Source: Clostridia bacterium (GTDB taxonomy: Bacteria > Bacillota > Clostridia > Oscillospirales > CAG-272). From it: DNA of 38,954 nucleotides. The notes below the pieces were generated by a model. The model made no database searches. It saw only the letters and a program-made list of their open reading frames with translations, and was not told the origin of the DNA. The stretch's first letter is position 1, and each line of letters starts with the position of its first letter. Both the position numbers and the translations under genes were made by a program. Positions 32,259 through 38,954 of this stretch are shown piece after piece. Where the stretch lies: NCBI GenBank assembly GCA_017461945.1, contig JAFTSB010000009.1, positions 1-38,954 on the forward strand. The letters run 5' to 3'.

Positions 32259-33659
32259 TCACACCCCCGTTTCAAAGCCGGGATATTGTCCCTCCCCAAG
32301 AATCTGCCCGTTATAAAGATCGCTGTAAAGGTCGGTCAGCGCCTCCCACGTCAGGGCTGACACCTGCCCATTGACCGGGAGCCCCGACAGTTCCTGAAAG
32401 GCGATGACAGCTTCTCTGGTGCGGGGGCCAAAATAACCGGTGGTGCTGACGGTGGGGATGGAAGGGAAGGAGCGCGCCACGTAATTCAGATATTCCTGCA
32501 GCACACGTACGGCATCCGAATCCGATCCCAGCCGCAGAATCACACCCGGAAAGGGAATGACATTCCCTTCGGTATAGGAAATGGGAATGGTGGAAATGAT
32601 ACCCAGATACGTATCGTACAGGGTTTTCCACGTCAGCGGACCCACGATACCGTCTGCCACCAGGCCAAAGGTGTTTTGCAGGTCGGCAACTGCCGCCCGC
32701 GTGGCGGGACCATAGCTTCCGTCAATGGCAATGGGGGGGATGGTATCGTAAAAGCCCGAAACATAGTTCAAATAATACTGCAGCTGCGCTACACTATTAC
32801 CCGTATCTCCTTCCCGTAAAACGCCGGGATATTGTTGGGTAACCTCCTCAAGCGTGATGCCCTCCGAATCCAGCTCGTTCAACCGCTTGACAGCGTTATA
32901 GATCCGACGAATGTAATACCACGTGCTTTTTCCAACGATCCCGTCTGCCGTAAGACCGAATATTTCCTGAAATCGCCGCACGGCTGCCTCGGTATCCTGC
33001 AAAAAGATGCCGTCAGTTTGGGAAATCTTGGGGATGGAAGGATAATTTTTGGAAATGCGGTTCAATCGGATCTGCGCCACACGTACCTGATCGTTGACCG
33101 AACCGATCTGCAGAGGGACCACGGGTGCGCTTTCGGTGCTGTTGGCGATGGGGGCATCGGTGACGATGTCAATGTTGTCACCATAATAGTAGGTTAGGAT
33201 CTCATAAGGGGTCATCCCTTGCTCCGCCAGCTCTACCGAGCCCCATTGCAAAAGGCCATCGCAGTTCACACGTCGCCCATCGCAATACAGCGCAAACAAA
33301 GGCTCTACTGTGCCTTGCCGGCGGATGTAGTTGTCAAACAACTCGCCGGCCAACTGGCGGATATTTTCAAAAATATCCCGCCCTTCTACAAAGGATTGAT
33401 CGATGCTGGTGGAGTTGGTGATGTCAAAATCATAACCGCGTGAGCGATAATATTCGGTATAGATGCGGTTCAATGCAAAAGAAATTTGCGCATACATATT
33501 GGCGCGGATGGCATTTTCGGGCCAAGTGGGGTAGATCTCGCTGGAGGCCACGTTGGCTACGTATTCCAAAAAGGGAAGAGTTACGTTCCGGGCGTTTTCC
33601 TCCGGCCTGCCAAGATGCACCGTGATGCTTTCTGGTATGGTGGGTGTACCGACCGGCAT
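32259..33659 (-). CDS. SpoIID-like protein with three peptidoglycan-binding repeats
   Basis: The protein has 466 residues. The N-terminal half (about 25-175) resembles the SpoIID/LytB amidase-enhancer fold: YPTWPENAIRANMYAQISFALNRIYTEYY, then CDGRRVNCDGLLQWGSVELAEQGMTPYEILTYYYG. Three PG_binding_1-type repeats follow (about 195-270, 285-360 and 370-455), each with LQ/RL at the start, a DG.FG or YG turn and a TW near the end. In spore formers SpoIID-type proteins help remodel septal peptidoglycan during engulfment; this variant lacks a clear signal peptide or membrane anchor. GGGGAGG precedes ATG 33659. It overlaps the next gene's start. Function is inferred from domains. Confidence 0.78.
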   Translation of the reverse strand: MPVGTPTIPESITVHLGRPEENARNVTLPFLEYVANVASSEIYPTWPENAIRANMYAQISFALNRIYTEYYRSRGYDFDITNSTSIDQSFVEGRDIFENIRQLAGELFDNYIRRQGTVEPLFALYCDGRRVNCDGLLQWGSVELAEQGMTPYEILTYYYGDNIDIVTDAPIANSTESAPVVPLQIGSVNDQVRVAQIRLNRISKNYPSIPKISQTDGIFLQDTEAAVRRFQEIFGLTADGIVGKSTWYYIRRIYNAVKRLNELDSEGITLEEVTQQYPGVLREGDTGNSVAQLQYYLNYVSGFYDTIPPIAIDGSYGPATRAAVADLQNTFGLVADGIVGPLTWKTLYDTYLGIISTIPISYTEGNVIPFPGVILRLGSDSDAVRVLQEYLNYVARSFPSIPTVSTTGYFGPRTREAVIAFQELSGLPVNGQVSALTWEALTDLYSDLYNGQILGEGQYPGFETGV

Positions 33660-33662
33660 TTC

Positions 33663-34094
33663 TTACACCTCCCCTCTTAATTGGTGCTCCTCGCCCTCAA
33701 ACTGCTGTCCATCGTTCAAGGTAAAACCGTCGGGGTAGCCGTTTTCGGGAATGGGGCGTAGATTTGCTTGTTGGATGGCGGTGATGCCATCAAAGATCGG
33801 CACGTTCTGATAAAATGCATTTTCATAACCGTTCAAACGCACCTCAATGTTATAAACGGCATAAGGGAGTGCTGCCGAGGGACGTTGCGATTGCGCACGA
33901 GGTGGCGCTGTAAGTGCCACGCGGTCGGTGCGACCGTCGCCGGCGGATCGCAGCTCATATAAAACCGTTCCTCCCTCGCTTTCGCGAACTGTTACTGCCG
34001 CATCGGATAAGGGAATAGCATTGCTTGCGGTGGTGACCTGAACCACCAAATATCCCGTCCCCGTGGGGCCGGGCGTTGTTAAATTTCCATCCAT
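33663..34094 (-). CDS. Carboxypeptidase-regulatory-like beta-sandwich protein
   Basis: This 143-residue protein contains one CarboxypepD_reg/Ig-like domain: GYLVVQVTTASNAIPLSDAAVTVRESEGGTVLYE (read in blocks), then YNIEVRLNGYENAFYQNVPIFDG and IQQANLRPIP. Such domains are found on surface or spore proteins as spacers. It has no signal peptide. AAAGGAGG lies 7 bases before ATG 34094. It is the first gene of the leftward operon with the SpoIID-like and peptidoglycan-binding genes, four bases before the next. It probably works with them in cell or spore envelope assembly. No clear sigma-A promoter is seen upstream; a sporulation-type promoter would explain that. Confidence 0.7.
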   Translation of the reverse strand: MDGNLTTPGPTGTGYLVVQVTTASNAIPLSDAAVTVRESEGGTVLYELRSAGDGRTDRVALTAPPRAQSQRPSAALPYAVYNIEVRLNGYENAFYQNVPIFDGITAIQQANLRPIPENGYPDGFTLNDGQQFEGEEHQLRGEV

Positions 34095-34172
34095 GCGTGT
34101 ACCTCCTTTTTTGTCATCAAGGGCAGTTTATGTAAAAAAGAAAACAACGGCCACAAATTTTACAAAAAGGGG

Positions 34173-34201
34173 TTGATTTTTCTTTTGGAATGTGCTATAA
34201 T
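34173..34201 (+). promoter_or_regulatory. tRNA-Leu promoter
   Basis: TTGATT (34173-34178), 17-base spacer ending TGC, TATAAT (34196-34201). Confidence 0.88.
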
Positions 34202-34214
34202 ACTCACGTTGTAA

Positions 34215-34301
34215 GCCGGAATGATGGAATTGGCAGACGTGCTGGACTCAAAATCCAGTGGTAGCGATACCGTGCGGGTTCGACCCCCGCTTCCGGCACC
34301 A
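34215..34301 (+). tRNA. tRNA-Leu (anticodon CAA)
   Basis: An 87-base class II tRNA with encoded CCA. The acceptor GCCGGAA pairs with TTCCGGC, the anticodon loop is CTCAAAA (reads UUG), there is a long variable arm, and the T arm holds GGGTTCGACCCCC. It is followed directly by a terminator palindrome that mirrors its last 17 bases. Confidence 0.97.
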
Positions 34302-34354
34302 AAAAAGAGAGGCACCCGTAAGGGCGCCTCTCTTTTTTGGTGCCGGAAGCGGGG
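34285..34354. repeat. 70-base palindrome mirroring the tRNA-Leu 3' end
   Basis: Perfect 29-bp arms (34285-34313 and 34326-34354) extend inward with one mismatch to a GTAA loop. The left arm is the last 17 bases of tRNA-Leu plus the start of the terminator; the right arm is the inverted copy. The layout and total length equal the tRNA-Tyr case at 11889-11958. The inner part with TCTCTTTTTT is the intrinsic terminator. Confidence 0.96.
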
Positions 34355-34370
34355 CGCGAGAAGCCACACC

Positions 34371-34457
34371 GAGCTTGCGTGCCTGCGCTGGCGCAGGATG
34401 CGCGTTGCCGGAAGGCAACGGTGCAAGCAAAGCTCTTGGAGCAAGGCGAAGCCTTGC
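34371..34457 (+). other. Candidate structured RNA behind tRNA-Leu
   Basis: Four stems in 87 bases: an outer GAGCTT/AAGCTC pair (34371-34376 with 34430-34435) enclosing CCTGCGC/GCGCAGG (34382-34397) and CGTTGCC-GGAA-GGCAACG (34403-34420), then GCAAGGC-GAA-GCCTTGC (34441-34457). No gene is seen. It could be a small RNA, the 5' leader of the next gene, or a REP-like repeat. Confidence 0.4.
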
Positions 34458-34528
34458 GTGTTGCGGAGTTCGATCGTCACCGAGTGCAGCGCGCGCGATT
34501 AAAAGTAAAGAAAATCTTAACACGTATT

Positions 34529-34571
34529 AAAAAATCATTACCGTTTAAACTAAATACGGTGGTGATTTTTT
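34529..34571 (+). promoter_or_regulatory. Hairpin with T run abutting the oxidoreductase start codon
   Basis: A 16-bp stem (34529-34544 with 34556-34571) with two G-T pairs and an 11-base loop, ending in six T right before ATG 34572. It looks like an intrinsic terminator, and its descending arm contains the GGTGGTG that would serve as ribosome binding site. It could terminate or attenuate transcription, or hide the start. Confidence 0.6.
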
Positions 34572-35891
34572 ATGAAATCTATTTTTGCGGCGACTTGCGA
34601 TATGCCGCACTTTCACTCCTTGCGCGAGGATGCAAAAGCCGATGTTCTGGTGATTGGTGGCGGCATAGCAGGCATTTTGACAGCCACCCTTTTGCAACAG
34701 GAGGGCGCTGATGTGCTGCTGCTGGAGGCCGGACAGATCTGCAGCGGTCAGACCGGGAATACAACCGCCAAGATCACATCGCTGCCCGGTTTTTTGTACG
34801 CCGATCTTTTAAAGCGCTATGGCGCCGAGACCGCGCGCGCCTATTGGGAAGCCAATGTCAAGGCCCTGCGATCCTATTACCGTATAGCGGCAGAGATTGA
34901 CTGTGACCTACAGCGGCGTGATTTTTATGCTTACGCCGAGCAGGATCGCGGTGCCTTGGAGCAGGAGCTGTCTGCGCTGTCAGCAATAGGTGCCAAAGCC
35001 TACGAGGCCCATAGTCCCGACCTGCCCTTTCAAACCGTTGGTGCGGTGTGCGTTCCTGATCAGGCGCAATTTCATCCGCTCCGCTTGCTCGGTGCGTTGG
35101 CAAAGGAACTGCGTATTTGTGAAAATACACCCGTTCGAGGGCTTTTTCAAGGAGGGGCTGAAACCGCGGCAGGAAAGATCGTGCGCGCCACGCGCGTTGT
35201 GGTGGCAACCCATTTTCCATTTTTACGTTTTCGGGGAGGCTACCCTTTCAAAATGCACCAAAGTCGCTCCTATGTGCTGGTTTTAAAGGATGCACCGCTC
35301 CCCAATGGGATGTACGCCGATGGCCTGCATCAAGGCCCTTCCTTGCGGAGCTTTGAAAACCAAGTTCTGCTGGGAGGTGCCGGACACCGTACTGGCGTGC
35401 AGGGCGGCGGCTTTGAGGAGCTTAGCCGCCTGGCTATGGCGTATTATCCCAAAGCTCATGTCACGCATCGCTTTGCCGCGCAGGACTGCATGACCCTGGA
35501 CGGCTTGCCGTATATAGGACGTTATACGCAAAAAAGTCGAGATCTGTTTGTGGCAACCGGCTTTGGCAAATGGGGTATGAACGGTGCTATGATCGCGGCT
35601 ATGCTGCTGCGCGATCTGATTCTTGACCGCCAAAACCCATACGTCGATCTGTTTGCGCCCGATCGACCGTGGGCGATGGGAGCTTTTCTGAAAAATGCAG
35701 CTTCGGTGCTTGCGCACTATGTGCGTCCTACCAGACCACGATGCCCCCATCTGGGGTGCGCGCTCCGCTGGAACAAACAGGAGCGTAGCTGGGATTGCCC
35801 CTGCCACGGGTCGCGGTTCTCGGAGCTGGGAGAGCTGATCGACGCGCCGGCCACCCACGACCTCCGCTCGACAATCGTCAATAAAAGATAA
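34572..35891 (+). CDS. FAD-dependent oxidoreductase with C-terminal Rieske domain
   Basis: The protein has 439 residues. The DadA-like N-terminal part binds FAD (VIGGGIAGILTATLLQQEG at 27-45, then LLLEAGQICSGQTGNTTAKIT). Residues about 385-420 form a Rieske [2Fe-2S] domain with C391-x-H393 (CPHLGC) and C409-x-x-H412 (CPCHGSRF). Such fusions oxidise amines or amino acids, or shuttle electrons; the substrate is unknown. The ribosome binding site GGTGGTG is weak and lies in a hairpin that abuts the ATG, so translation may be controlled. The protein has no signal peptide and acts in the cytoplasm. A strong terminator follows. All cofactor ligands are present. Confidence 0.88.
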   Translation: MKSIFAATCDMPHFHSLREDAKADVLVIGGGIAGILTATLLQQEGADVLLLEAGQICSGQTGNTTAKITSLPGFLYADLLKRYGAETARAYWEANVKALRSYYRIAAEIDCDLQRRDFYAYAEQDRGALEQELSALSAIGAKAYEAHSPDLPFQTVGAVCVPDQAQFHPLRLLGALAKELRICENTPVRGLFQGGAETAAGKIVRATRVVVATHFPFLRFRGGYPFKMHQSRSYVLVLKDAPLPNGMYADGLHQGPSLRSFENQVLLGGAGHRTGVQGGGFEELSRLAMAYYPKAHVTHRFAAQDCMTLDGLPYIGRYTQKSRDLFVATGFGKWGMNGAMIAAMLLRDLILDRQNPYVDLFAPDRPWAMGAFLKNAASVLAHYVRPTRPRCPHLGCALRWNKQERSWDCPCHGSRFSELGELIDAPATHDLRSTIVNKR

Positions 35892-35933
35892 AGCACGGCC
35901 ACGGTGTGCATTTGCATACCGTGGCCGTGCTTT
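35890..35933 (+). terminator. Terminator of the oxidoreductase gene
   Basis: A 21-bp stem with one mismatch (35890-35910 with 35913-35933), a short loop and a run of T. Confidence 0.9.
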
Positions 35934-36007
35934 TTGCCACCTGAAAAGATCGTGTTCCTGGAGAAATCTTCGGTGTCTGCTATTATAAATTATATTTTGA
36001 TTATGGC

Positions 36008-36037
36008 TTGACAAAAGAATGCCTTCTTTGCTATACT
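36008..36037 (+). promoter_or_regulatory. Promoter of the second AraC gene, probably leaderless
   Basis: TTGACA (36008-36013), 18-base spacer, TATACT (36032-36037). The predicted start of transcription (about 36043-36045) coincides with the ATG at 36044, so the mRNA would have no leader. Confidence 0.75.
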
Positions 36038-36043
36038 AAACCT

Positions 36044-36898
36044 ATGGAAATAATTGATTCGATTGACTTCTGTCAAAGCAAAGCTGTTAAAATGTTTCGT
36101 TCGGTCGCTACCGTAAGAAAGAACGATCTGCGCATTCATTACCACTCCATGATAGAAATGTCGCTCATTGTGAAAGGGAATGGGTATTATCAGACAAAGA
36201 GTGGGAAGTATTCGATTTCCCCAGGCAATCTGTTTTTCTTCCGCCCCAACGAATTTCATTATGTGACCGATATTTTTGATGACGGTATGGAGCTTTTAAA
36301 CCTTCATATCGCTCCTTACTATCTTTACACCAATTTTCAAAATGCACTACAATCCGATTATATTCGCATTCTTTCGGCTCTGCAGCCTTTGATCTCCAAT
36401 TGCCTCAACGATTTTGTGCCCGCGCCGGAATGTGATCGCTTGCGTGCCGCACTTCTTGCAGTTCGGGCAGAGTTTGAAGAAAAACGCTCGGATTACGTAC
36501 TACAGATCCAAAATTATATTTCGTCTTTTCTGATTACCGTTTCGCGGTGTAACGGCAATGACAATAACGTTATTTCCAATCGCAAGAATTATCATCGTAT
36601 GGCAGAGGCTATGGCTTATATCGATGCCAATTTTTGCACCGAGCTATCCCTTGCCGAAATTGCTACTCACGTAGGGTATAGTCGTTGTTATTTTTCTTCC
36701 GTGTTCAAGGAGTGCATTGGGATGTCGCCTTGGGATTATATTTCCATCAAGCGGATCGAGCAGGCTTTGACAATGTTGAAAACCACCGATCGAAGCGTGT
36801 TGGAAATTGCCACCGCGTGCGGCTTTAATAACACCGTTAATTTCTGTAAGATTTTTAAAAAGTATACCAATCTGTCGCCCTCTGCTTGGCGTAAATGA
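36044..36898 (+). CDS. AraC-family regulator, candidate leaderless gene
   Basis: The protein has 284 residues. The N-terminal cupin-like half has IHYHSMIEMSLIVKGNGYYQ and SISPGNLFFFRPNEFHYV. The C-terminal double helix-turn-helix has SLAEIATHVGYSRCYFSSVFKECIGMSPWDYISIKRIEQAL and VLEIATACGFNNTVNFCKIFKKYTNLSPSAWRK (read in blocks). ATG 36044 has no Shine-Dalgarno; the -10 ends only 6 bases before it, indicating leaderless translation. It ends 13 bases before the dehydrogenase gene, so the two are probably cotranscribed. It likely senses a sugar or acid metabolite and controls itself and the dehydrogenase. No start further in has a better ribosome binding site. Confidence 0.88.
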   Translation: MEIIDSIDFCQSKAVKMFRSVATVRKNDLRIHYHSMIEMSLIVKGNGYYQTKSGKYSISPGNLFFFRPNEFHYVTDIFDDGMELLNLHIAPYYLYTNFQNALQSDYIRILSALQPLISNCLNDFVPAPECDRLRAALLAVRAEFEEKRSDYVLQIQNYISSFLITVSRCNGNDNNVISNRKNYHRMAEAMAYIDANFCTELSLAEIATHVGYSRCYFSSVFKECIGMSPWDYISIKRIEQALTMLKTTDRSVLEIATACGFNNTVNFCKIFKKYTNLSPSAWRK

Positions 36899-36911
36899 AA
36901 GGGGACCTGCT

Positions 36912-37859
36912 ATGAAAATTACCGTTTTGGACGCCGCAACACTGGGGACTGATGTGGATCTGTCACCCTTGTATGCGTTGGGCGAGGTTGTTGTACACGC
37001 AACGACCGCCCTTCATCAGGTGGCGGAACGTTTGGCCGATACCGATGTTGCCGTTATCAATAAGGTTCGCATCAATAGCGAAAATCTTGCCCCTTGCAGT
37101 CGCTTGCGATTGATCGCGGAATGTGCCACGGGTTATGACAACATTGATCTTACTGCCTGCCGTCAAAAGGGAATCGCCGTTGCCAACGTGAGGGGCTATT
37201 CCACCGATAGCGTGGCACAGGTGACCCTTGCTATGGCTCTGTCTCTTTCCACCCATTTACCGGCCTTTTCGGGCGCCGTGGCAAATGGCAGCTATACTGC
37301 TGACGGTGTGGCCAATCGCTTAACCCCTGTGTATCACGAGCTGGCCGGTAAAACGTGGGGCATCGTGGGCTACGGCAACATTGGTGCCAAAGTAGGGCAG
37401 GTAGCCGCCGCGCTGGGTTGTCGCGTGCTCGCCTTTTCCAGAACACCCAAAGAGGGCGTGGAGCAGGTTACGCTGGAGGATCTTTGCCGTCGGGCAGACA
37501 TCATTTCTGTTCACCTACCCTTGACCGAAGAGACTTGTGGTTTGATCGGTGCTCGCGAAATCACTATGATGAAGCCGGAGACCATCCTGATCAATGTAGC
37601 GCGCGGTGCCGTGACCGACGAGGCCGCCTTGGCTCGCGCTATGCAAGAGGGAAAGCTGGGCGGCCTTGGCGTGGATGTCTATTCTGTGGAGCCCTTTCCC
37701 AAGGAGCATCCTTTTTACGCCATTCGTCATTTACCAAACGTATGCCTGACCCCCCATATGGCGTGGGGCGCCAAGGAGGCGCGTGATCGTTGTCTTGCGG
37801 AAATTGCCCGGAACATCGCTGCCTTTTACGCCGGTGAATGCCGCAACCGGGTGGATTGA
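36912..37859 (+). CDS. D-isomer 2-hydroxyacid dehydrogenase, hydroxypyruvate-reductase-like
   Basis: This 315-residue NAD(P)H-dependent oxidoreductase has the nucleotide-binding fold WGIVGYGNIGAKVGQVAAALGCRVLAF (read in blocks). Catalytic residues are the Arg in NVARGAVTDEAAL, the Glu in VDVYSVEPFP and the His in LTPHMAWGAKEA. It most resembles glycerate/hydroxypyruvate dehydrogenases; other 2-oxoacids are possible. AAAGGGG lies 9 bases before ATG 36912. It is cotranscribed with the AraC regulator, which may sense its substrate. Confidence 0.88.
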   Translation: MKITVLDAATLGTDVDLSPLYALGEVVVHATTALHQVAERLADTDVAVINKVRINSENLAPCSRLRLIAECATGYDNIDLTACRQKGIAVANVRGYSTDSVAQVTLAMALSLSTHLPAFSGAVANGSYTADGVANRLTPVYHELAGKTWGIVGYGNIGAKVGQVAAALGCRVLAFSRTPKEGVEQVTLEDLCRRADIISVHLPLTEETCGLIGAREITMMKPETILINVARGAVTDEAALARAMQEGKLGGLGVDVYSVEPFPKEHPFYAIRHLPNVCLTPHMAWGAKEARDRCLAEIARNIAAFYAGECRNRVD

Positions 37860-37901
37860 TTTTTGCTGATGGCCATATCACGTGGTGAATCCATATGACC
37901 G

Positions 37902-37948
37902 AAAGCCTTTGAGAGCGGGGAAGCGAACTCCCATCTCAAGGGCTTTTT
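37902..37948 (+). terminator. Terminator after the dehydrogenase gene
   Basis: A 13-bp stem with one G-T pair (37902-37914 with 37934-37946), a 19-base loop, then T run. Confidence 0.75.
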
Positions 37949-38548
37949 CTTTCTTCGGCAGGCGTTGGCTTGTTATTTCGCAGCCGGGGCTTGTTAAACT
38001 CTTAAAAACACATTTTCAAACCTCAAATATTTGGAGCAATCAGCAAACGATGAGGAATTGTCTCCTTTTGCTAACAATTTCGGGGCCATTTTAAACTAAA
38101 AATCTCCTTTACTTTGAAAGAAAGATATATTTCGACTTTACCCCAACTGATTGATATATCTTTTTCTAGCCGTTTTTGCTTTTTCTAGCCCTTTCTGCTA
38201 CGCAAAAACGGTTTTTTCATACTCTCGTGCACTCTTGTCTCCGTGTACTCCGGATCTGTTTATGGTCAAAGATGTGGTCAAATCCGAGTACCGAATGATT
38301 GATATGTGGTCTTGTTTTCAGGTGGTAGATGCGCCCGAAATTCGTTCCGCCGGCAGAGAAGAAATATATAGAAAACAGAGAAGAAACGCACCGACCGCCA
38401 TATGTGGTCAGCCGTGCGAAAAAAAGATGATGAGCATGTGGTCAGAACAATCAGGCAGCTACGAACAGTGAACTGCTTCGTCCTCCTTCTGCAGGTGTTG
38501 TATTGTAACTTAGAATTCAAGGATTGTCAAGTAGGTTCTCAAATAAAA
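37949..38548. other. AT-rich stretch without credible genes, with ATGTGGTC words
   Basis: An open frame of 106 codons (38151-38471) begins with TTG, has no ribosome binding site and no protein-like pattern. Four copies of ATGTGGTC occur at 38272, 38304, 38402 and 38436, and CTTTTTCTAGCC occurs twice near 38160-38190. It may be the remains of an inserted element. Confidence 0.4.
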
Positions 38549-38726
38549 ATCAGCACTCAAAATTTGATACGCAGTAAGCAAAGAAAAAGCTCGTCGCGAT
38601 CATCTCCATCATGTAGGCGCAAAGCCATCAGTACACACATGATGGAGATGGTCGCATTTTACTTTTAGGAGTATCAATACACATATCAGAACTCAAAAAT
38701 TGATATGCAGTAAACAAAGAAAAGGC
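38549..38726. repeat. 42-base direct repeat pair with a 19-bp hairpin between
   Basis: 38549-38590 and 38685-38726 agree at 37 of 42 bases. Between them lies a 19-bp stem with one G-T pair (38596-38614 with 38637-38655) followed by T-rich sequence, resembling a terminator. A second short hairpin follows the second repeat (38758-38777). The unit could be a small RNA family or element ends. Confidence 0.6.
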
Positions 38727-38750
38727 GCTTAAAATAGCAACCATTGACAG

Positions 38751-38861
38751 GTGAGCGGATATATCGGTGCCGATATCAATGAAAACTGCAAATGGTTTGA
38801 AGCGCTTGAAAAGATTTTAACCGCAAACAAAGGAGAAAATCTTGCGTTCGCAGGAATTTAA
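38751..38861 (+). pseudogene. Short open frame, possible gene remnant
   Basis: 36 codons from GTG 38751 read like real protein (IGADINENCKWFEALEKIL, then NKGENLAFAGI). A stop lies directly upstream in frame and there is no clear ribosome binding site. It is possibly the tail of a degraded gene. I do not recognise the family. Confidence 0.3.
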
Positions 38862-38863
38862 TG

Positions 38864-38892
38864 TTGACATCTGTCGAACGGCGTGCTATAAT
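38864..38892 (+). promoter_or_regulatory. Promoter of the XRE gene at the right edge
   Basis: TTGACA (38864-38869), 17-base spacer ending TGC, TATAAT (38887-38892). Confidence 0.88.
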
Positions 38893-38923
38893 AATTATAT
38901 ACTTTATTTTTAGAGGTGTAGAA

Positions 38924-38954
38924 GTGGCTATTAGTTACAAAAAACTCTGGAAGA
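38924..38954 (+). CDS. Start of an XRE-type regulator, cut by the window edge
   Basis: Only ten codons are in view: GTG 38924, reading MAISYKKLWK, with AGAGGTG 6 bases before and a consensus promoter. This opening is characteristic of small XRE regulators of about 65-75 residues (MAISYKKLWK followed by LLID) that often stand in front of DNA methyltransferase or mobile-element genes. The rest lies to the right. Confidence 0.6.
   Translation, partial: MAISYKKLWK

Noticed and set aside
34160-34530. Open frames across tRNA-Leu and its palindrome on both strands
   Set aside because: They are readings through the tRNA gene and its mirror copy, a common source of false proteins.
38151-38471. 106-codon open frame with a signal-peptide-like start
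   Set aside because: It starts with TTG without a ribosome binding site, has no protein family pattern, and spans repeated ATGTGGTC words. It is more likely non-coding or a relic.

Overview
The window looks like chromosome from an uncultured gut-type member of the Clostridia (Bacillota). The evidence is a CtsR-McsA-McsB-ClpC stress operon with tandem CtsR boxes, strong AGGAGG ribosome binding sites, TTGACA/TATAAT promoters with 17-base spacers (often TGC-extended), SpoIID-like and peptidoglycan-binding proteins, and the small clostridial families DUF6809 and DUF6514. Most genes are GC-balanced, typical bacterial housekeeping genes. AT-richer stretches (about 800-1800, 9130-9840, 15270-15890 and 37950 to the end) look acquired.

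Layout. 1-1390: the inner end of an integrative element (tyrosine recombinase, then a HEPN-type protein) abutting the 3' end of tRNA-Ser(CGA), with an interrupted tRNA-Ser-like fragment behind it. 1830-3660: upp and ribF. 3710-9115: a three-gene operon on its own consensus promoter, encoding a TerB-N/TerB-C protein, a BrxD-like (DUF2791-type) ATPase and an Lhr-like DEVH helicase; this is the best candidate for a little-described DNA-processing or defence system. 9137-9833: a divergent XRE repressor/DUF6809 pair. 9870-11877: a cytoplasmic GH5-like glycosidase divergent from an AraC regulator. 11889-12196: tRNA-Thr and tRNA-Tyr, the latter ending in a 34-bp perfect palindrome that mirrors its own 3' end. 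12234-15138: a small membrane protein, a DUF6514 protein, nrdR and enolase. 15273-15884: a second XRE/DUF6809 pair. 15991-24864: a HAD phosphatase/phosphomannomutase-like protein, an RlmB-type methyltransferase, a large membrane protein that looks like a catalytically dead P-type ATPase, the TIGR03960/TIGR03936 radical SAM pair, a fused pseudouridine synthase-CYTH protein and an ASCH-like protein. 25087-26965: a LexA/CI-like S24 repressor cotranscribed with a CE15-like esterase. 27007-31598: clpC, mcsB, mcsA and ctsR, read leftward. 31720-34094: a three-gene operon of peptidoglycan-binding, SpoIID-like and carboxypeptidase-regulatory-like proteins. 34173-35933: tRNA-Leu(CAA), with the same mirrored 3' end, then structured RNA and an FAD oxidoreductase with a C-terminal Rieske domain. 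36008-37859: AraC and a D-2-hydroxyacid dehydrogenase. 37860-38954: an AT-rich, repeat-containing and nearly gene-free stretch ending in the first codons of another XRE regulator.

The main themes are regulatory. Two paralogous XRE/DUF6809 modules have different palindromic operators that match their different recognition helices. An S24 repressor has repeated TCGGAA-type sites in its own promoter. CtsR boxes sit on the chaperone operon promoter. Two unlinked tRNA genes carry near-identically built 70-base palindromes that copy their 16-17 last bases in inverted orientation. All functions are inferred from reading the sequence; no searches were run.
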